Positions 13,903 through 21,380 are shown, counted from the first letter of the stretch. The stretch: DNA of 21,380 bases from CAJBIL01 sp044359525 (GCA_044359525.1 JBIKLY010000063.1:1-21380); one strand, 5' to 3'. Notes: generated by a model from the sequence alone, not told the origin. Made by a program: numbers and translations.

Positions 13903-14726
13903 CAGCGGCTCCCGCACCAGGCCATTGCCTGGCCGAAATCAACATGCGCGCCCTGTGCACCGTCCGCTCCGTCGAGACGAACGACCGACGCCATGCCCGC
14001 TTCGTCGCCCGACCAGCCCGGCGCGTGCAGGCAGACGGCGCCGTCCGGCGCCGACTTGAGCCGGTCGGCGGCGACGCATTGCTGCAGCGTCGGCAGCAGC
14101 GCCTCGGGAGCATGCAGGCGGATGTTGTGCAATGAGCTCGCCCTGCCCTGCACGCTGCCGAGCACGGTCAGCCGGCCCGGCTCGAACACCGCAAACCAGC
14201 CGGCGCCCGTATTTTTCACCGGATGACATTGCCGCGCCGCCAGCAGATGCGGACGGATGCTGGCGATCTGCAGGCCGGCTGCGGCGGCGATTTCCCTGGC
14301 CGAGGCCAGCAACTGGCCGTCGATCGCCGCCGCCAGGCTGGCGCTGCGAAAACGTGGCGCGTCGGCGAGCACCTGCCAGCCTGCGGCGGCATCGCCAAAC
14401 GCCAGTTGCAAGCGCGCCTGTGCCAGGGCTTGCGTATCGCCCTTGCAGGCGACGATGCTCTCCCACGGCAGCAGTTGATAGCGCACAAAATGGTTGGAGA
14501 CGACGAGATGCAGGTGGCGCGCGCCGCTTCCGGCCAGCTCGCGGAGCAGCGCCAGCGGGCGCTGCCAGGGCGGCGCGTCGTCATCCGGCAGCGCACCGGC
14601 ATCGAAGCGCTGGCGCTCGGCAAGGCGGATCGGCGAGCGCGGCAGGCGCCCGCGACGAATCCGCAGCGCGTCGATGCCGCGCTCGTGGATGGCCACGACG
14701 AGACGATTACTCGACAAAAGTGACAC
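13902..14726 (-). CDS. PilM/GspL-cytoplasmic-domain-like protein
   Basis: This is a cytoplasmic protein of 274 residues without a membrane segment, with an actin-like (PilM or GspL-N) fold suggested by LVVAIHERGIDALRI at the N-terminus and HLHLVVSNHFVRYQLLPWE near residues 75-92, a segment typical of GspL/PilM proteins. It would link the GspE ATPase to the PilN-like membrane protein, so the GspL function appears split into two polypeptides as in type IV pili. The C-terminal third is poorly conserved by eye and no clear ATP-binding motif is visible. The start is GTG, preceded by AGGAAA at good spacing, and overlaps gspE by 20 bp. Order and overlaps (gspE, this gene, PilN-like, PilO-like) support the role. 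Confidence 0.8.
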   Translation of the reverse strand: MSLLSSNRLVVAIHERGIDALRIRRGRLPRSPIRLAERQRFDAGALPDDDAPPWQRPLALLRELAGSGARHLHLVVSNHFVRYQLLPWESIVACKGDTQALAQARLQLAFGDAAAGWQVLADAPRFRSASLAAAIDGQLLASAREIAAAAGLQIASIRPHLLAARQCHPVKNTGAGWFAVFEPGRLTVLGSVQGRASSLHNIRLHAPEALLPTLQQCVAADRLKSAPDGAVCLHAPGWSGDEAGMASVVRLDGADGAQGAHVDFGQAMAWCGSR

Positions 14727-16404
14727 GGTTGATTTCCTGAAGGTTGGTTTCGCCGCTGCGCACCAGATCGAGCGCCACGTCGCGCAGCGAGCGCGTGCCG
14801 TTGCGGCGGGCGGCTTCCTTGATCGAACGGATCGGTTCGCGCGCGGTGATCATTTCACGCAGTTCATCGTTGAGCACCAGCAACTCGGCAATCGCCCGCC
14901 GCCCCTTGTAGCCGCTGCCGCGACACTGGCCGCAGCCGCGCCCGCTGCGGAAGACATAGCCGGACAGATCGGCGTCGGTGAGGCGCGAATCGGCGAGCAG
15001 TTCGGCATCGGGTGGATCGTCGGCCGCACAGTGCGGACAATTCACGCGCAGCAGGCGTTGCGCGAGGATGCCGTTGAGCGCGGCGACCAGGTTGTGCGGG
15101 TCGACCTGCATGTGCATGAAGCGGCCGATGACGTCGAAGACGTTGTTGGCGTGGATAGTGGTGAGCACCAGGTGGCCGGTCAGCGCGGCCTGCACGGCGA
15201 TCTGCGCCGTTTCGCCGTCGCGGATCTCGCCGACCATGATCTTGTCCGGGTCGTGACGCAGGATCGAGCGCAGGCCGCGCGCGAAGGTCAGTCCCTTTTT
15301 CTCGTTGACCGGGATCTGCAGCACGCCGGGCAACTGGTATTCGACCGGGTCTTCGATGGTGATGATCTTGTCGCGACCGTGGTTGATCTCGTTGATCGCG
15401 CCGTACAGCGAGGTGGTCTTGCCGCTGCCGGTCGGCCCGGTGACGAGGAACATGCCGTAGGGCTCGTTGCACAGGCGGCGGATCTGGCGCAGCGATTCGG
15501 CGTCGAAACCGAGCACGTCGAGACACAGGCCGCGCACCTGGTCGGACAGCGCCTGCTTGTCGAGGACGCGCAGCACGGCGTCCTCGCCGTGGATGCTCGG
15601 CATGATCGAGACGCGCAGGTCGATGTGCCGGCCGCGCGACAGCACCTTGAAGCGTCCGTCCTGCGGCACGCGGCGCTCGGAGATGTCGAGTTCGGAGAGC
15701 ACCTTGATGCGCGAGATGACTTGATCGGCGACATCCGATCCGGGAATGTTGCCAACCGGCACCAGCACGCCGTCGATGCGGTATTTGACGCTGATGCCGC
15801 CGTTGCCGGTTTCCAGATGGATATCGCTGGCCCCGGCCTTCAGGGCATCGTGTAAGGTTGAACGAACGAGCCGTACGACGCTGCTGGCATCGCCGGCAAT
15901 CGCCTGCAGCGAGAGGTCTTCGACCTTTTCGTCGCTGCCCGCCGGGACGCCGCTACCGGTGTCGCTGGCGTCGAGCGCGTGCACGGTTTCCTCGTGCCGG
16001 GCGAGCAGCGCCTCGATTTCGTCAGGCGGCGTCAGCATCCACTGCGCCGGATCGCTGAGCCGCTCCTCGATCACCGTGCGCAGGTCGAGATAGAGCGGGT
16101 CGCCGGTGAGCATGCGCAGGGTGCCGTCGCCGTCGCGCATGGGAACAATCTTGTAGCGCAGGCAATCGGCAAACGGCAGCACCTCGAACGCCGCCCGCCA
16201 CGCCAGGATGTCGCTCACCGTCGCCAGCGGCAACGACAGCGCCGCAGCAAGCAGCGGCAGAACGGATGCGGGGTCAAGACCCAGTTCGTCGGCCAGCACG
16301 GCGAGCAGCGGCTGACCGCGCGCGGCAGCGCTCGCAGCGGCGGCACGCAGGGTTTCGTCGCTCAGGGTGTGAGCGTGCAGCGGTGTTTCCAGCGGCGCGT
16401 TCAT
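14707..16404 (-). CDS. gspE: Type II secretion ATPase GspE
   Basis: This is the hexameric cytoplasmic ATPase that powers pseudopilus assembly. The 565-residue product is of normal length. The N-terminal part (about 1-150) is the GspE/PilB N-domain. The ATPase domain shows all expected motifs: Walker A GPTGSGKT at residues 323-330, Asp box IITIEDPVEY at 347-356, Walker B with IMVGEIRDGE at 389-398, and His box HLVLTTIHAN at 411-420. The zinc-binding tetracysteine motif typical of GspE/PilB is present (Cys456, Cys459, Cys491, Cys494). The ATG lies 16 bases after the gspF stop, and the gene overlaps the PilM-like gene by 20 bp. By sequence it is not readily separated from PilB; the presence of gspG, the GspG-like pseudopilins and the secretin favours type II secretion. 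Confidence 0.96.
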   Translation of the reverse strand: MNAPLETPLHAHTLSDETLRAAAASAAARGQPLLAVLADELGLDPASVLPLLAAALSLPLATVSDILAWRAAFEVLPFADCLRYKIVPMRDGDGTLRMLTGDPLYLDLRTVIEERLSDPAQWMLTPPDEIEALLARHEETVHALDASDTGSGVPAGSDEKVEDLSLQAIAGDASSVVRLVRSTLHDALKAGASDIHLETGNGGISVKYRIDGVLVPVGNIPGSDVADQVISRIKVLSELDISERRVPQDGRFKVLSRGRHIDLRVSIMPSIHGEDAVLRVLDKQALSDQVRGLCLDVLGFDAESLRQIRRLCNEPYGMFLVTGPTGSGKTTSLYGAINEINHGRDKIITIEDPVEYQLPGVLQIPVNEKKGLTFARGLRSILRHDPDKIMVGEIRDGETAQIAVQAALTGHLVLTTIHANNVFDVIGRFMHMQVDPHNLVAALNGILAQRLLRVNCPHCAADDPPDAELLADSRLTDADLSGYVFRSGRGCGQCRGSGYKGRRAIAELLVLNDELREMITAREPIRSIKEAARRNGTRSLRDVALDLVRSGETNLQEINRVTFVE

Positions 16405-16420
16405 CGTTTTATTCTCATGA

Positions 16421-17608
16421 CTACTGGATCCCCGAAGCCAGTTCGAAAATCGGCAGGTAGAGCAGCACGACCACGCCGCCGATGACGATGCCGATCACCG
16501 CCATCAGCAAGGGCTCGATCAGGCGGATCAGCTGGTCGGTCCAGCGCTGGATGTCGTCGTCGTAAAAGACGGCGATCCGCTCCATCATCTCGCCGAGGTT
16601 GCCGCCCTTTTCGCCGACGCGTAGCAGGCGCGTGGCGATCGGCGTCACGAGGCCGGCCTGCTCGGCAGCGACCGAATAAGGCACGCCTTCGCTGACCAGG
16701 CGCTGCGCGGTGACGAGGTTCTGGCGCATCTCGCCGGCGAGCAGGCCGGCAACCATTTCCATGCCGGTGCTGAGCGGGATGCCGCCGCGCTGCAGCATGC
16801 CGAGCGTGCGGTAGCAGCGCGCCAGGCTGAACACGCGCAGCTTTTCGTCGAGCAAGGGCACCTGCCGGCAGACGCGGCGCAAGCCGTTGCCGACAGCACC
16901 CGAGCGCACGCCGTGCATGAACAGGAAGCCGGCGGCGATCACGCCAATCAAGATCGCCAGCCAGTTGTGCGCAAGAAAGTTGCCGATCACGATGAGCGCC
17001 GCCGACATCGCCGGCAGCTCCTTGCCGGCATCCTGATAGACGCTGCTGAAGCGCGGCACGACGTAGCCGAGCAGGAAGAGCGTGACGAGGCCGCCGATGA
17101 TGATCAGCAGGGTTGGATAGATCGAGGCGCTGACGATTTTCTTGCGCACCAGATCGAGCTGGATTTCATAGGCGATGAAGCGGTCGATGGCTTCGTCGAG
17201 ATCGCCGGTGCGTTCGCTGGCGCGCACGGTGGCGACGAGCAGCGCGGGGAACTGCGCGGGGAAGACGCTGAGCGCCGCCGAGAAGCCCTTGCCCTGGCGC
17301 AATTCACCAAGCAGGCCGTCGAGAATGGCGCGCGCTTCCGGCTGGCTTTCCTTTTCGGCCAGCGTTTCCAGCCCTTCGACAATCGACAGCCCGGCGCGCA
17401 ACAGGGCCAGCAGTTCCTGGCAAAAGAGTACCAGCGGGAAGGCACGTGTCCGCCGCAGCCAGCCGCCACCGGCGCCGAGCGGCTTGATGCGCAGGACGGC
17501 ACAACCCTCGGCCAGCAGGCGACGACGTGCCTGATCGGCGTCGAGCGCATCGACTTCGAGGCGCTCCGGTTTGCCGCCCTGGCGCAGGATTTCTGCAGAG
17601 AATCGCAT
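16421..17608 (-). CDS. gspF: Type II secretion inner-membrane protein GspF
   Basis: This is the polytopic platform protein around which the ATPase acts. The product of 395 residues starts MRFSAEILRQGGKPERLEVD, has two repeated T2SSF domains (about 65-190 and 265-390) and three hydrophobic segments (near 160-190, 215-240 and 365-390). FCQELLALLRAGLSIVEGLE and RCYRTLGMLQRGGIPLSTGM are the paired family motifs that begin each domain, and FYDDDIQRWTDQLIRLIEPL is the conserved stretch before the last helix. The frame is open for 34 more codons upstream, but that part would overlap gspG in another frame, so I start at 17608, 13 bases after the gspG stop. Confidence 0.95.
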   Translation of the reverse strand: MRFSAEILRQGGKPERLEVDALDADQARRRLLAEGCAVLRIKPLGAGGGWLRRTRAFPLVLFCQELLALLRAGLSIVEGLETLAEKESQPEARAILDGLLGELRQGKGFSAALSVFPAQFPALLVATVRASERTGDLDEAIDRFIAYEIQLDLVRKKIVSASIYPTLLIIIGGLVTLFLLGYVVPRFSSVYQDAGKELPAMSAALIVIGNFLAHNWLAILIGVIAAGFLFMHGVRSGAVGNGLRRVCRQVPLLDEKLRVFSLARCYRTLGMLQRGGIPLSTGMEMVAGLLAGEMRQNLVTAQRLVSEGVPYSVAAEQAGLVTPIATRLLRVGEKGGNLGEMMERIAVFYDDDIQRWTDQLIRLIEPLLMAVIGIVIGGVVVLLYLPIFELASGIQ

Positions 17609-17621
17609 GCCGGTTCGCCGC

Positions 17622-18038
17622 TCACCAATTGGTGATGTCGGCGTCTTCTCCGCTACCGCCGGGCTGACCGTCCTTGCCCCAGGACAGCAGGTCGAACTCG
17701 GCGTGCTCACCGGGGTACTTGTATTGATAAGGCTTGCCCCAGGGATCGAGCGGTACGGCTTTCTTCAGGTAGGGGCCCTGCCATTTGCTTTCACCGGAAG
17801 GCTGCGCCATCAGCGCCGCCAGCCCCTGTTCGCCGTTCGGATAGCGTCCGAGGTCGAGACGGTACTGGTCGAGCGCCTTTTCCAGCGCATCGATCTGCGC
17901 CTTGGCGGCCTTGATTTCCGATTTGCCGATCTGGGAGAAATACTTGGGGCCGACGTAACCCGCGAGCAAGCCGATGATCACCATGACGACCAGCAGTTCG
18001 AGGAGTGTAAAGCCACGGTGCAAGCGGGAATTTTGCAT
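17622..18038 (-). CDS. gspG: Type II secretion major pseudopilin GspG
   Basis: The first gene of the operon encodes a 138-residue pseudopilin of typical GspG size. A leader of nine residues (MQNSRLHRG) is followed by FTLLELLVVMVIIGLLAGYV with Glu at +5, then GPKYFSQIGKSEIKAAKAQI and DALEKALDQYRLDLGRYPNG, the GspG hallmark. The C-terminal part has WQGPYLKKAVPLDPWGKPYQ and FDLLSWGKDG with acidic residues around Gly, as in the calcium-binding loop of GspG, and ends NW. It is the prototype among the four pseudopilins in the operon. No strong Shine-Dalgarno sequence precedes the ATG. Prepilin peptidase is not in the window and must be shared with another locus. Confidence 0.97.
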   Translation of the reverse strand: MQNSRLHRGFTLLELLVVMVIIGLLAGYVGPKYFSQIGKSEIKAAKAQIDALEKALDQYRLDLGRYPNGEQGLAALMAQPSGESKWQGPYLKKAVPLDPWGKPYQYKYPGEHAEFDLLSWGKDGQPGGSGEDADITNW

Positions 18039-18248
18039 AGTTGTCGCGTCTGGCCTCTCTGATTGGAAGTGAACCCGGCGCTGGCGCCATGATCCGAAAG
18101 AACCATGGATGATAGAGAGCGAAGATTACAGTCCGGTGAATGCCCGATGACCATTGCTGCCCATCCTGGCCGCCTGCCGGATCACCCGCATTCACATCAC
18201 TGTCATCAATGTCGGTTACGGTGAGCGCCTTCCGTTAAGGACAACCAC
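18039..18248. other. Divergent intergenic region between gspG and the hexose transferase gene
   Basis: The 210 bases should hold the promoters of the secretion operon (minus) and of the polysaccharide genes (plus). TATCAT on the minus strand, near 18112-18117, is a possible -10 but I see no convincing -35. The plus-strand start has a clear TAAGGA eight bases upstream. No repeat or strong dyad is seen. Confidence 0.5.
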
Positions 18249-19643
18249 ATGTTTTCAGCATTGCAACGACAACAAAAATTGATGAGTGCGAAGCCCTCGT
18301 TGCTGTCGGTGAGCAATGCCTTTCTCGACCCGCTGCTGATCGTTCTCACTTTGCTGGCAGTGGCCCTCCAGGCAGGAGAAAACTTCGATCGCAATTACGT
18401 CATCCTGGCGCTGATCGTTTTTTCGCTTTCTTTTCCGGGCGAGGCGCGGCACGAAAAATCGCTGCGCGGCGCGACGCTGGATATCGCAATTGGCTGGGCT
18501 GGAATCGTCACCATCCTGTTTTGCTTTGCCTATGTCAGCGAGTATCTGGATGCTTTTCCCCGGCACGTGATCGTTGCCTGGGTTGTGCTGACACCGGTCA
18601 TGATGTTCCTCGGCCACTGTCTGCTCCGGCATTCGATGCGCCATTTGCTGCCGGGCGGAAACAGTCGCCGGAAGGCAGTGATCGCCGGCATGGGCGAGCT
18701 CGGCGTACGGCTGGCACGAGAGATTCAGGCCAGCCCTTATCTGGGCATCGAACTTGCCGGATTTTTTGACGACCGCAGCCCGGACCGTCTGGGCGCTGTT
18801 GATCATCTCCCCCTGATCGGAAGAATCGACACGCTTTCAATCTACGCACGGGAAAACAGGATCGACACCATCTATATCGCCCTGCCGATGGCGACCCAGC
18901 CGCGCATTCTCCGCCTGCTCGACGATCTGCGCGACACCACCGTTTCAATCAATTTTGTTCCCGATATTTTTGTCACCGATCTGATTCAGGGTCACGTCGA
19001 CAGCATCAATGGCATTCCCGTCGTCGGCGTCTGCGACACGCCTTTCTCCGGTGTCAATGGCATCGTCAAGCGCGGCAGCGATATCGTGCTGTCGATCATC
19101 ATCCTGATACTGATTTCGCCGATCATGCTGGCCATTGCCATCGGGGTGAAGATGACCTCACCCGGCCCGGTGCTTTTCGTGCAGCGTCGCTACGGCCTCG
19201 ATGGCAAAGACATTTACGTCTACAAATTCCGCTCGATGAGCGTCTGCGAAAACGGCGACCAGATCAAGCAGGCAACCCGCAACGACAACCGCATCACCCC
19301 GCTCGGCGCCATCCTGCGCAAGACCTCGCTCGACGAACTGCCGCAGTTCTTCAACGTCCTGCAGGGGCGCATGAGCATCGTCGGGCCGCGCCCGCACGCG
19401 GTGGCGCACAACGAGATGTACCGCAAGCTGATCAAGGGCTATATGGTGCGCCACAAGGTCAAGCCGGGGATTACCGGCTGGGCCCAGATCAACGGCCATC
19501 GCGGCGAAACCGAACTGCTGGAAAAAATGGAGGCGCGCATCGAGTTCGACCTCGACTATCTGCGCAACTGGTCGCTGAAACTCGATCTGGCGATCATCGC
19601 CAAAACCGTTCTGGTGGTTGTGAACGACAAGCAGGCTTATTGA
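18249..19643 (+). CDS. Undecaprenyl-phosphate hexose-1-phosphate transferase (WcaJ/EpsB-like)
   Basis: This enzyme transfers a sugar phosphate, usually glucose-1-phosphate, from UDP-sugar to undecaprenyl phosphate and so starts exopolysaccharide repeat synthesis at the inner membrane. The 464-residue product has four N-terminal membrane helices (about 25-130), a Rossmann-like CoA-binding domain (about 140-255, RRKAVIAGMGELGVRLAREI) and, after a further helix (near 280-300), the bacterial sugar transferase domain with YVYKFRSM, RKTSLDELPQFFNVL, SIVGPRPH and KPGITGWAQINGHRGET. The length and layout are those of the full-length family. A good ribosome binding site (TAAGGA) precedes the ATG. It is followed 7 bp later by a lytic transglycosylase. 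The exact sugar specificity cannot be read. Confidence 0.94.
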   Translation: MFSALQRQQKLMSAKPSLLSVSNAFLDPLLIVLTLLAVALQAGENFDRNYVILALIVFSLSFPGEARHEKSLRGATLDIAIGWAGIVTILFCFAYVSEYLDAFPRHVIVAWVVLTPVMMFLGHCLLRHSMRHLLPGGNSRRKAVIAGMGELGVRLAREIQASPYLGIELAGFFDDRSPDRLGAVDHLPLIGRIDTLSIYARENRIDTIYIALPMATQPRILRLLDDLRDTTVSINFVPDIFVTDLIQGHVDSINGIPVVGVCDTPFSGVNGIVKRGSDIVLSIIILILISPIMLAIAIGVKMTSPGPVLFVQRRYGLDGKDIYVYKFRSMSVCENGDQIKQATRNDNRITPLGAILRKTSLDELPQFFNVLQGRMSIVGPRPHAVAHNEMYRKLIKGYMVRHKVKPGITGWAQINGHRGETELLEKMEARIEFDLDYLRNWSLKLDLAIIAKTVLVVVNDKQAY

Positions 19644-19650
19644 GCCGGCG

Positions 19651-20307
19651 ATGCGCACCGCCCTTCCCTGCCTGTTGCTCGCCGCATGCGTCCTCGTTAC
19701 CCCTGCCACGCAAGCAGCAGGCGACGGCAATGTCTGGTCTTTCGAGGACAGCAACGGCGTCGCGCATTTCTCCAACGTGCCGGACAATTCCCCCTACCGG
19801 CTGTATCTGAAAGACCCGGAAAGCTATCGCCTCAAAGCCGAAGGCAACGCCGGCACAGCCGCAGCGCGGACGAAGGCGTCGCGCCCGTGGGCGATCAGTC
19901 AGGACAAGCTCCCGTTTGCCGAAATGGTGAGTGCGGCGGCCGTCGAGCATCGGCTCGACCCGGCGCTTTTGCATGCCATCATCCACGTCGAATCGCGGCA
20001 CAACCCGACTGCCCTCTCTCCGAAGGGGGCGATTGGCTTGATGCAGGTTCTGCCAGCAACGGCTAAACGGATGGGCGTCGACAGCATCGGCACACCGGCC
20101 GGAAACATCAGCGCCGGGGCACGTTACATGCGCTTTCTGCTCGACATCTTCGGGAAGGACACCGAGCTTGCGTTGGCTGCCTATAACGCCGGCGAAAATG
20201 CCGTGATCCGGCACGGTAACCGGATTCCGCCTTACCGTGAAACGCGGGCCTACGTCCCTGCCGTAATTGCCGCCTATGACGAACTGCGCAAGAAGCCCCG
20301 GCAGTAG
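19651..20307 (+). CDS. Lytic transglycosylase (SLT domain) with N-terminal DUF4124-like segment
   Basis: This is an exported cell-wall enzyme that cleaves peptidoglycan, probably making room for the export or assembly machinery. The 218-residue product has a signal peptide ending near TQAA (about residue 23), a short DUF4124-like segment (NVWSFEDSNGVAHFSNVP, 27-44) and a Slt-type catalytic domain (about 88-205). The catalytic Glu is Glu114 in AIIHVESRHNPTALSP; GLMQVLPATAKRMG and ALAAYNAGENAV are the other family motifs. The gene starts 7 bp after the transferase stop, so both are probably one operon. Similar transglycosylases are common in exopolysaccharide/exosortase gene clusters. Confidence 0.93.
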   Translation: MRTALPCLLLAACVLVTPATQAAGDGNVWSFEDSNGVAHFSNVPDNSPYRLYLKDPESYRLKAEGNAGTAAARTKASRPWAISQDKLPFAEMVSAAAVEHRLDPALLHAIIHVESRHNPTALSPKGAIGLMQVLPATAKRMGVDSIGTPAGNISAGARYMRFLLDIFGKDTELALAAYNAGENAVIRHGNRIPPYRETRAYVPAVIAAYDELRKKPRQ

Positions 20308-20352
20308 CGGCGCATAGCAGGAAGGAAAAGACAGCAACAAGGCTTGATGCGC

Positions 20353-20392
20353 AAAAAGAAAAACCCCCGCAAACCCTGATTTACCGAGGCTT
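20353..20392 (-). terminator. Possible terminator of the tRNA operon
   Basis: On the minus strand AAGCCTCG can pair, with G-U pairs and one bulge, with CGGGGGTTT, followed by TTTTTCTTTTT. It lies about 17 nt after the tRNA-His 3' end. The T-tract is convincing; the stem is weak. Confidence 0.35.
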
Positions 20393-20408
20393 ACGAGGGC
20401 TCTAATAC

Positions 20409-20485
20409 TGGGGCGATGTACGGGTTTCGAACCCGTGACAACTGGAATCACAATCCAGTGCTCTACCAACTGAGCTAACACCGCC
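20409..20485 (-). tRNA. tRNA-His (anticodon GTG)
   Basis: The minus strand begins GGCGGTGTTAGCTCAGTTGG, with a GTG anticodon in an ATTGTGATT loop flanked by CTGG/CCAG stems and a GGGTTCGAAACCC T-arm. The acceptor GCGGTGT pairs with ACATCGC, and an extra 5' G faces C73, the identity feature of tRNA-His. CCA is encoded. Confidence 0.97.
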
Positions 20486-20492
20486 ACTGATC

Positions 20493-20569
20493 TGGTGCGC
20501 CCGGCGAGACTCGAACTCACAACCCCCGGCTTAGAAGGCCGGTGCTCTGTCCAGTTGAGCTACGGGCGC
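20493..20569 (-). tRNA. tRNA-Arg (anticodon TCT)
   Basis: The minus strand begins GCGCCCGTAGCTCAACTGG. The anticodon stem CCGGC/GCCGG encloses CTTCTAA, giving the TCT anticodon. The T-arm is TGAGTTCGAGTCTCG-like, and the acceptor GCGCCCG pairs with CGGGCGC followed by encoded ACCA. It lies eight bases from tRNA-His in the same transcript. Confidence 0.97.
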
Positions 20570-20655
20570 GAGTTGCGAAACTTCTTGGGAAAACTGCAAT
20601 CCTGAAACTGCTTCCCGCCGGTGTCGCTTCTTGATACTTTTGATACGATTAAAAC

Positions 20656-20732
20656 TGGTCGGGGCGGTGGGATTCGAACTCACGACCCTCTGCTCCCAAA
20701 GCAGATGCGCTACCAGGCTGCGCTACGCCCCG
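20656..20732 (-). tRNA. tRNA-Pro (anticodon TGG)
   Basis: The minus strand begins CGGGGCGTAGCGCAGCCTGG. The anticodon stem TCTGC/GCAGA encloses TTTGGGA, giving TGG. The T-arm is GAGTTCGAATCCC-like, and the acceptor CGGGGCG pairs with CGCCCCG followed by encoded ACCA. It is the first gene of the Pro-Arg-His tRNA transcript. Confidence 0.97.
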
Positions 20733-20743
20733 AGGAAGCGCGC

Positions 20744-20772
20744 ATTCTACCGATTGACGTCCGCAAGGTCAA
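20744..20772 (-). promoter_or_regulatory. Sigma-70-type promoter of the tRNA operon
   Basis: On the minus strand -35 TTGACC and -10 TAGAAT are separated by exactly 17 bp. The -10 ends 11 bases before the 5' end of tRNA-Pro, and a GC-rich stretch (GCGCGC) follows it, as in stringently controlled stable-RNA promoters. Confidence 0.85.
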
Positions 20773-20775
20773 TCG
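20751..20775. promoter_or_regulatory. Dyad CGATTGAC-N9-GTCAATCG between tRNA and dksA genes
   Basis: Eight-base perfect inverted arms are separated by nine bases. The right arm contains the -35 of the tRNA promoter; the left arm presents TTGACG on the plus strand, towards dksA, but without a good -10 at 17 bp. It could be an operator or simply symmetric -35 boxes. Confidence 0.5.
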
Positions 20776-20888
20776 TACACACCGGGTTTTTGGCAGGTTT
20801 TTGCTGTATGACATTGATTGCTTGCAGTGCGCCGGTATTTCTGATATTTAGTCGTCTCTTTGCAAAAACCAACGGACGGTCTCGGAAC

Positions 20889-21314
20889 ATGGCTGAAGAA
20901 TTGTTACACAAGCATTTCGCCCCGTATGCACCAAAAAAGGGCGAGGAATACATGAATAGCAAGCAGCTTGCGCACTTCCGCAAGATACTTGATACGCTCA
21001 AGCAGGAACTGCTTCTTGATGTCGAGCGCACGGTTCACACGATGCAGGACGAAGCAACGGTATTTGCCGACCCCAATGATCGAGCAAGTCAGGAAACCGA
21101 TATTGCGCTCGAACTTCGTAACCGCGACCGTGAACGCAAACTGATCAAAAAGATCGACGAGACCCTTGTGCGCATCGATGGCGACGATTACGGCTTCTGC
21201 AATAGCTGCGGCGTCGAAATTGGCCTGAAACGGATGGAAGCACGCCCTACGGCCACCCTGTGCATCGACTGCAAGACACTTGAAGAAGTTCGCGAGAAGC
21301 AGGTCGCCAAGTAA
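20889..21314 (+). CDS. dksA: RNA polymerase-binding transcription factor DksA
   Basis: DksA binds the secondary channel of RNA polymerase and, with ppGpp, adjusts rRNA, tRNA and biosynthetic promoters. The 141-residue product shows the coiled coil (about 25-95) with the tip acidic pair in FADPNDRASQE (Asp61, Asp64), the conserved LELRNRDRERKLIKKI, and a four-cysteine zinc finger (Cys104, Cys107, Cys125, Cys128) in FCNSCGVEIGLKRMEARPTA. Residues from HKHFAPYAP onward align with the E. coli protein, which supports the ATG at 20889, though the ATG at 20952 has a better ribosome binding site (GAGGAA) and would give a short form missing 21 residues. It lies divergently beside a tRNA operon with a GC-rich promoter, itself a plausible DksA target. 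Confidence 0.97.
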   Translation: MAEELLHKHFAPYAPKKGEEYMNSKQLAHFRKILDTLKQELLLDVERTVHTMQDEATVFADPNDRASQETDIALELRNRDRERKLIKKIDETLVRIDGDDYGFCNSCGVEIGLKRMEARPTATLCIDCKTLEEVREKQVAK

Positions 21315-21380
21315 ACGTCTAGCTGGCAAGCAGCAGCGCTGCTGCATGTTGATCAAGGACAACAAAAAAGGACGCCGCAG
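21315..21380 (+). other. Region after dksA up to the window edge
   Basis: GCAGCAGCGCTGCTGC at 21331-21346 is a perfect 16-base palindrome, not followed by a T-tract. AAAAAAGGA near 21364-21372 looks like a ribosome binding site for a gene starting just beyond the window. A frame open from ATG at 21347 to the edge lacks such a site, so I do not call it. Confidence 0.4.

Noticed and set aside
17609..17710. 34-residue N-terminal extension of GspF
   Set aside because: It would be read across the end of gspG in another frame, and the family N-terminus begins at MRFSAE.
21347..21380. Open frame starting ATGTTGATCAAG at the window end
   Set aside because: No ribosome binding site precedes it and only 11 codons are visible; the AAAAAAGGA inside it more likely serves a gene beyond the window.

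Overview
The window looks like a chromosomal segment of a GC-rich betaproteobacterium, most likely a Rhodocyclales-type organism. This is inferred from the PEP-CTERM protein, the EpsA-type LuxR regulator, the PilMNO-containing type II secretion operon, the Pro-Arg-His tRNA cluster beside dksA, and base composition; no database search was possible. Genes from 1 to about 18040 lie on the minus strand. From 18249 onward the protein genes are on the plus strand, with three minus-strand tRNAs between the last two.

Layout by region. (1) 1-3229: a two-partner secretion pair, a TpsB/FhaC-type transporter followed by a haemagglutinin-like TpsA exoprotein cut by the left window edge. (2) 3395-5812: a secreted periplasmic-binding-protein-like protein and a PEP-CTERM protein, closed by a clear rho-independent terminator at 3338-3365. 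(3) 5813-6374: a gene-free stretch filled by two abutting palindromic elements. (4) 6375-8135: an EpsA-like LuxR regulator and an exported ankyrin-repeat protein. (5) 8386-18038: one tightly packed operon, read from high to low coordinates: gspG, gspF, gspE, PilM/GspL-like, PilN-like, PilO/GspM-like, PilP/GspC-like, a TPR-containing lipoprotein secretin, and three further pseudopilins. (6) 18249-20307: a polyprenyl-phosphate hexose-1-phosphate transferase and a lytic transglycosylase, both typical of exopolysaccharide loci. (7) 20409-21314: tRNA-His, tRNA-Arg and tRNA-Pro, then dksA.

The likely theme is export and surface or matrix building. The operon in region 5 is a complete-looking but unusual machine: a type II secretion system whose inner-membrane platform is PilM/N/O/P-like, with no gspH/I/J genes and no prepilin peptidase in the window. 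It lies between exopolysaccharide genes and genes for secreted proteins that could be cargo. Exosortase itself is not in the window.

The region is also rich in palindromic repeats. There are three long hairpins built from short tandem units (1422, 8281, 13238), a nested palindrome (6131), and two members of a GGTTAG...CTAACC family. One member of that family (9278-9373) is exactly 96 bp and adds 32 in-frame codons to the leader peptide of a pseudopilin.
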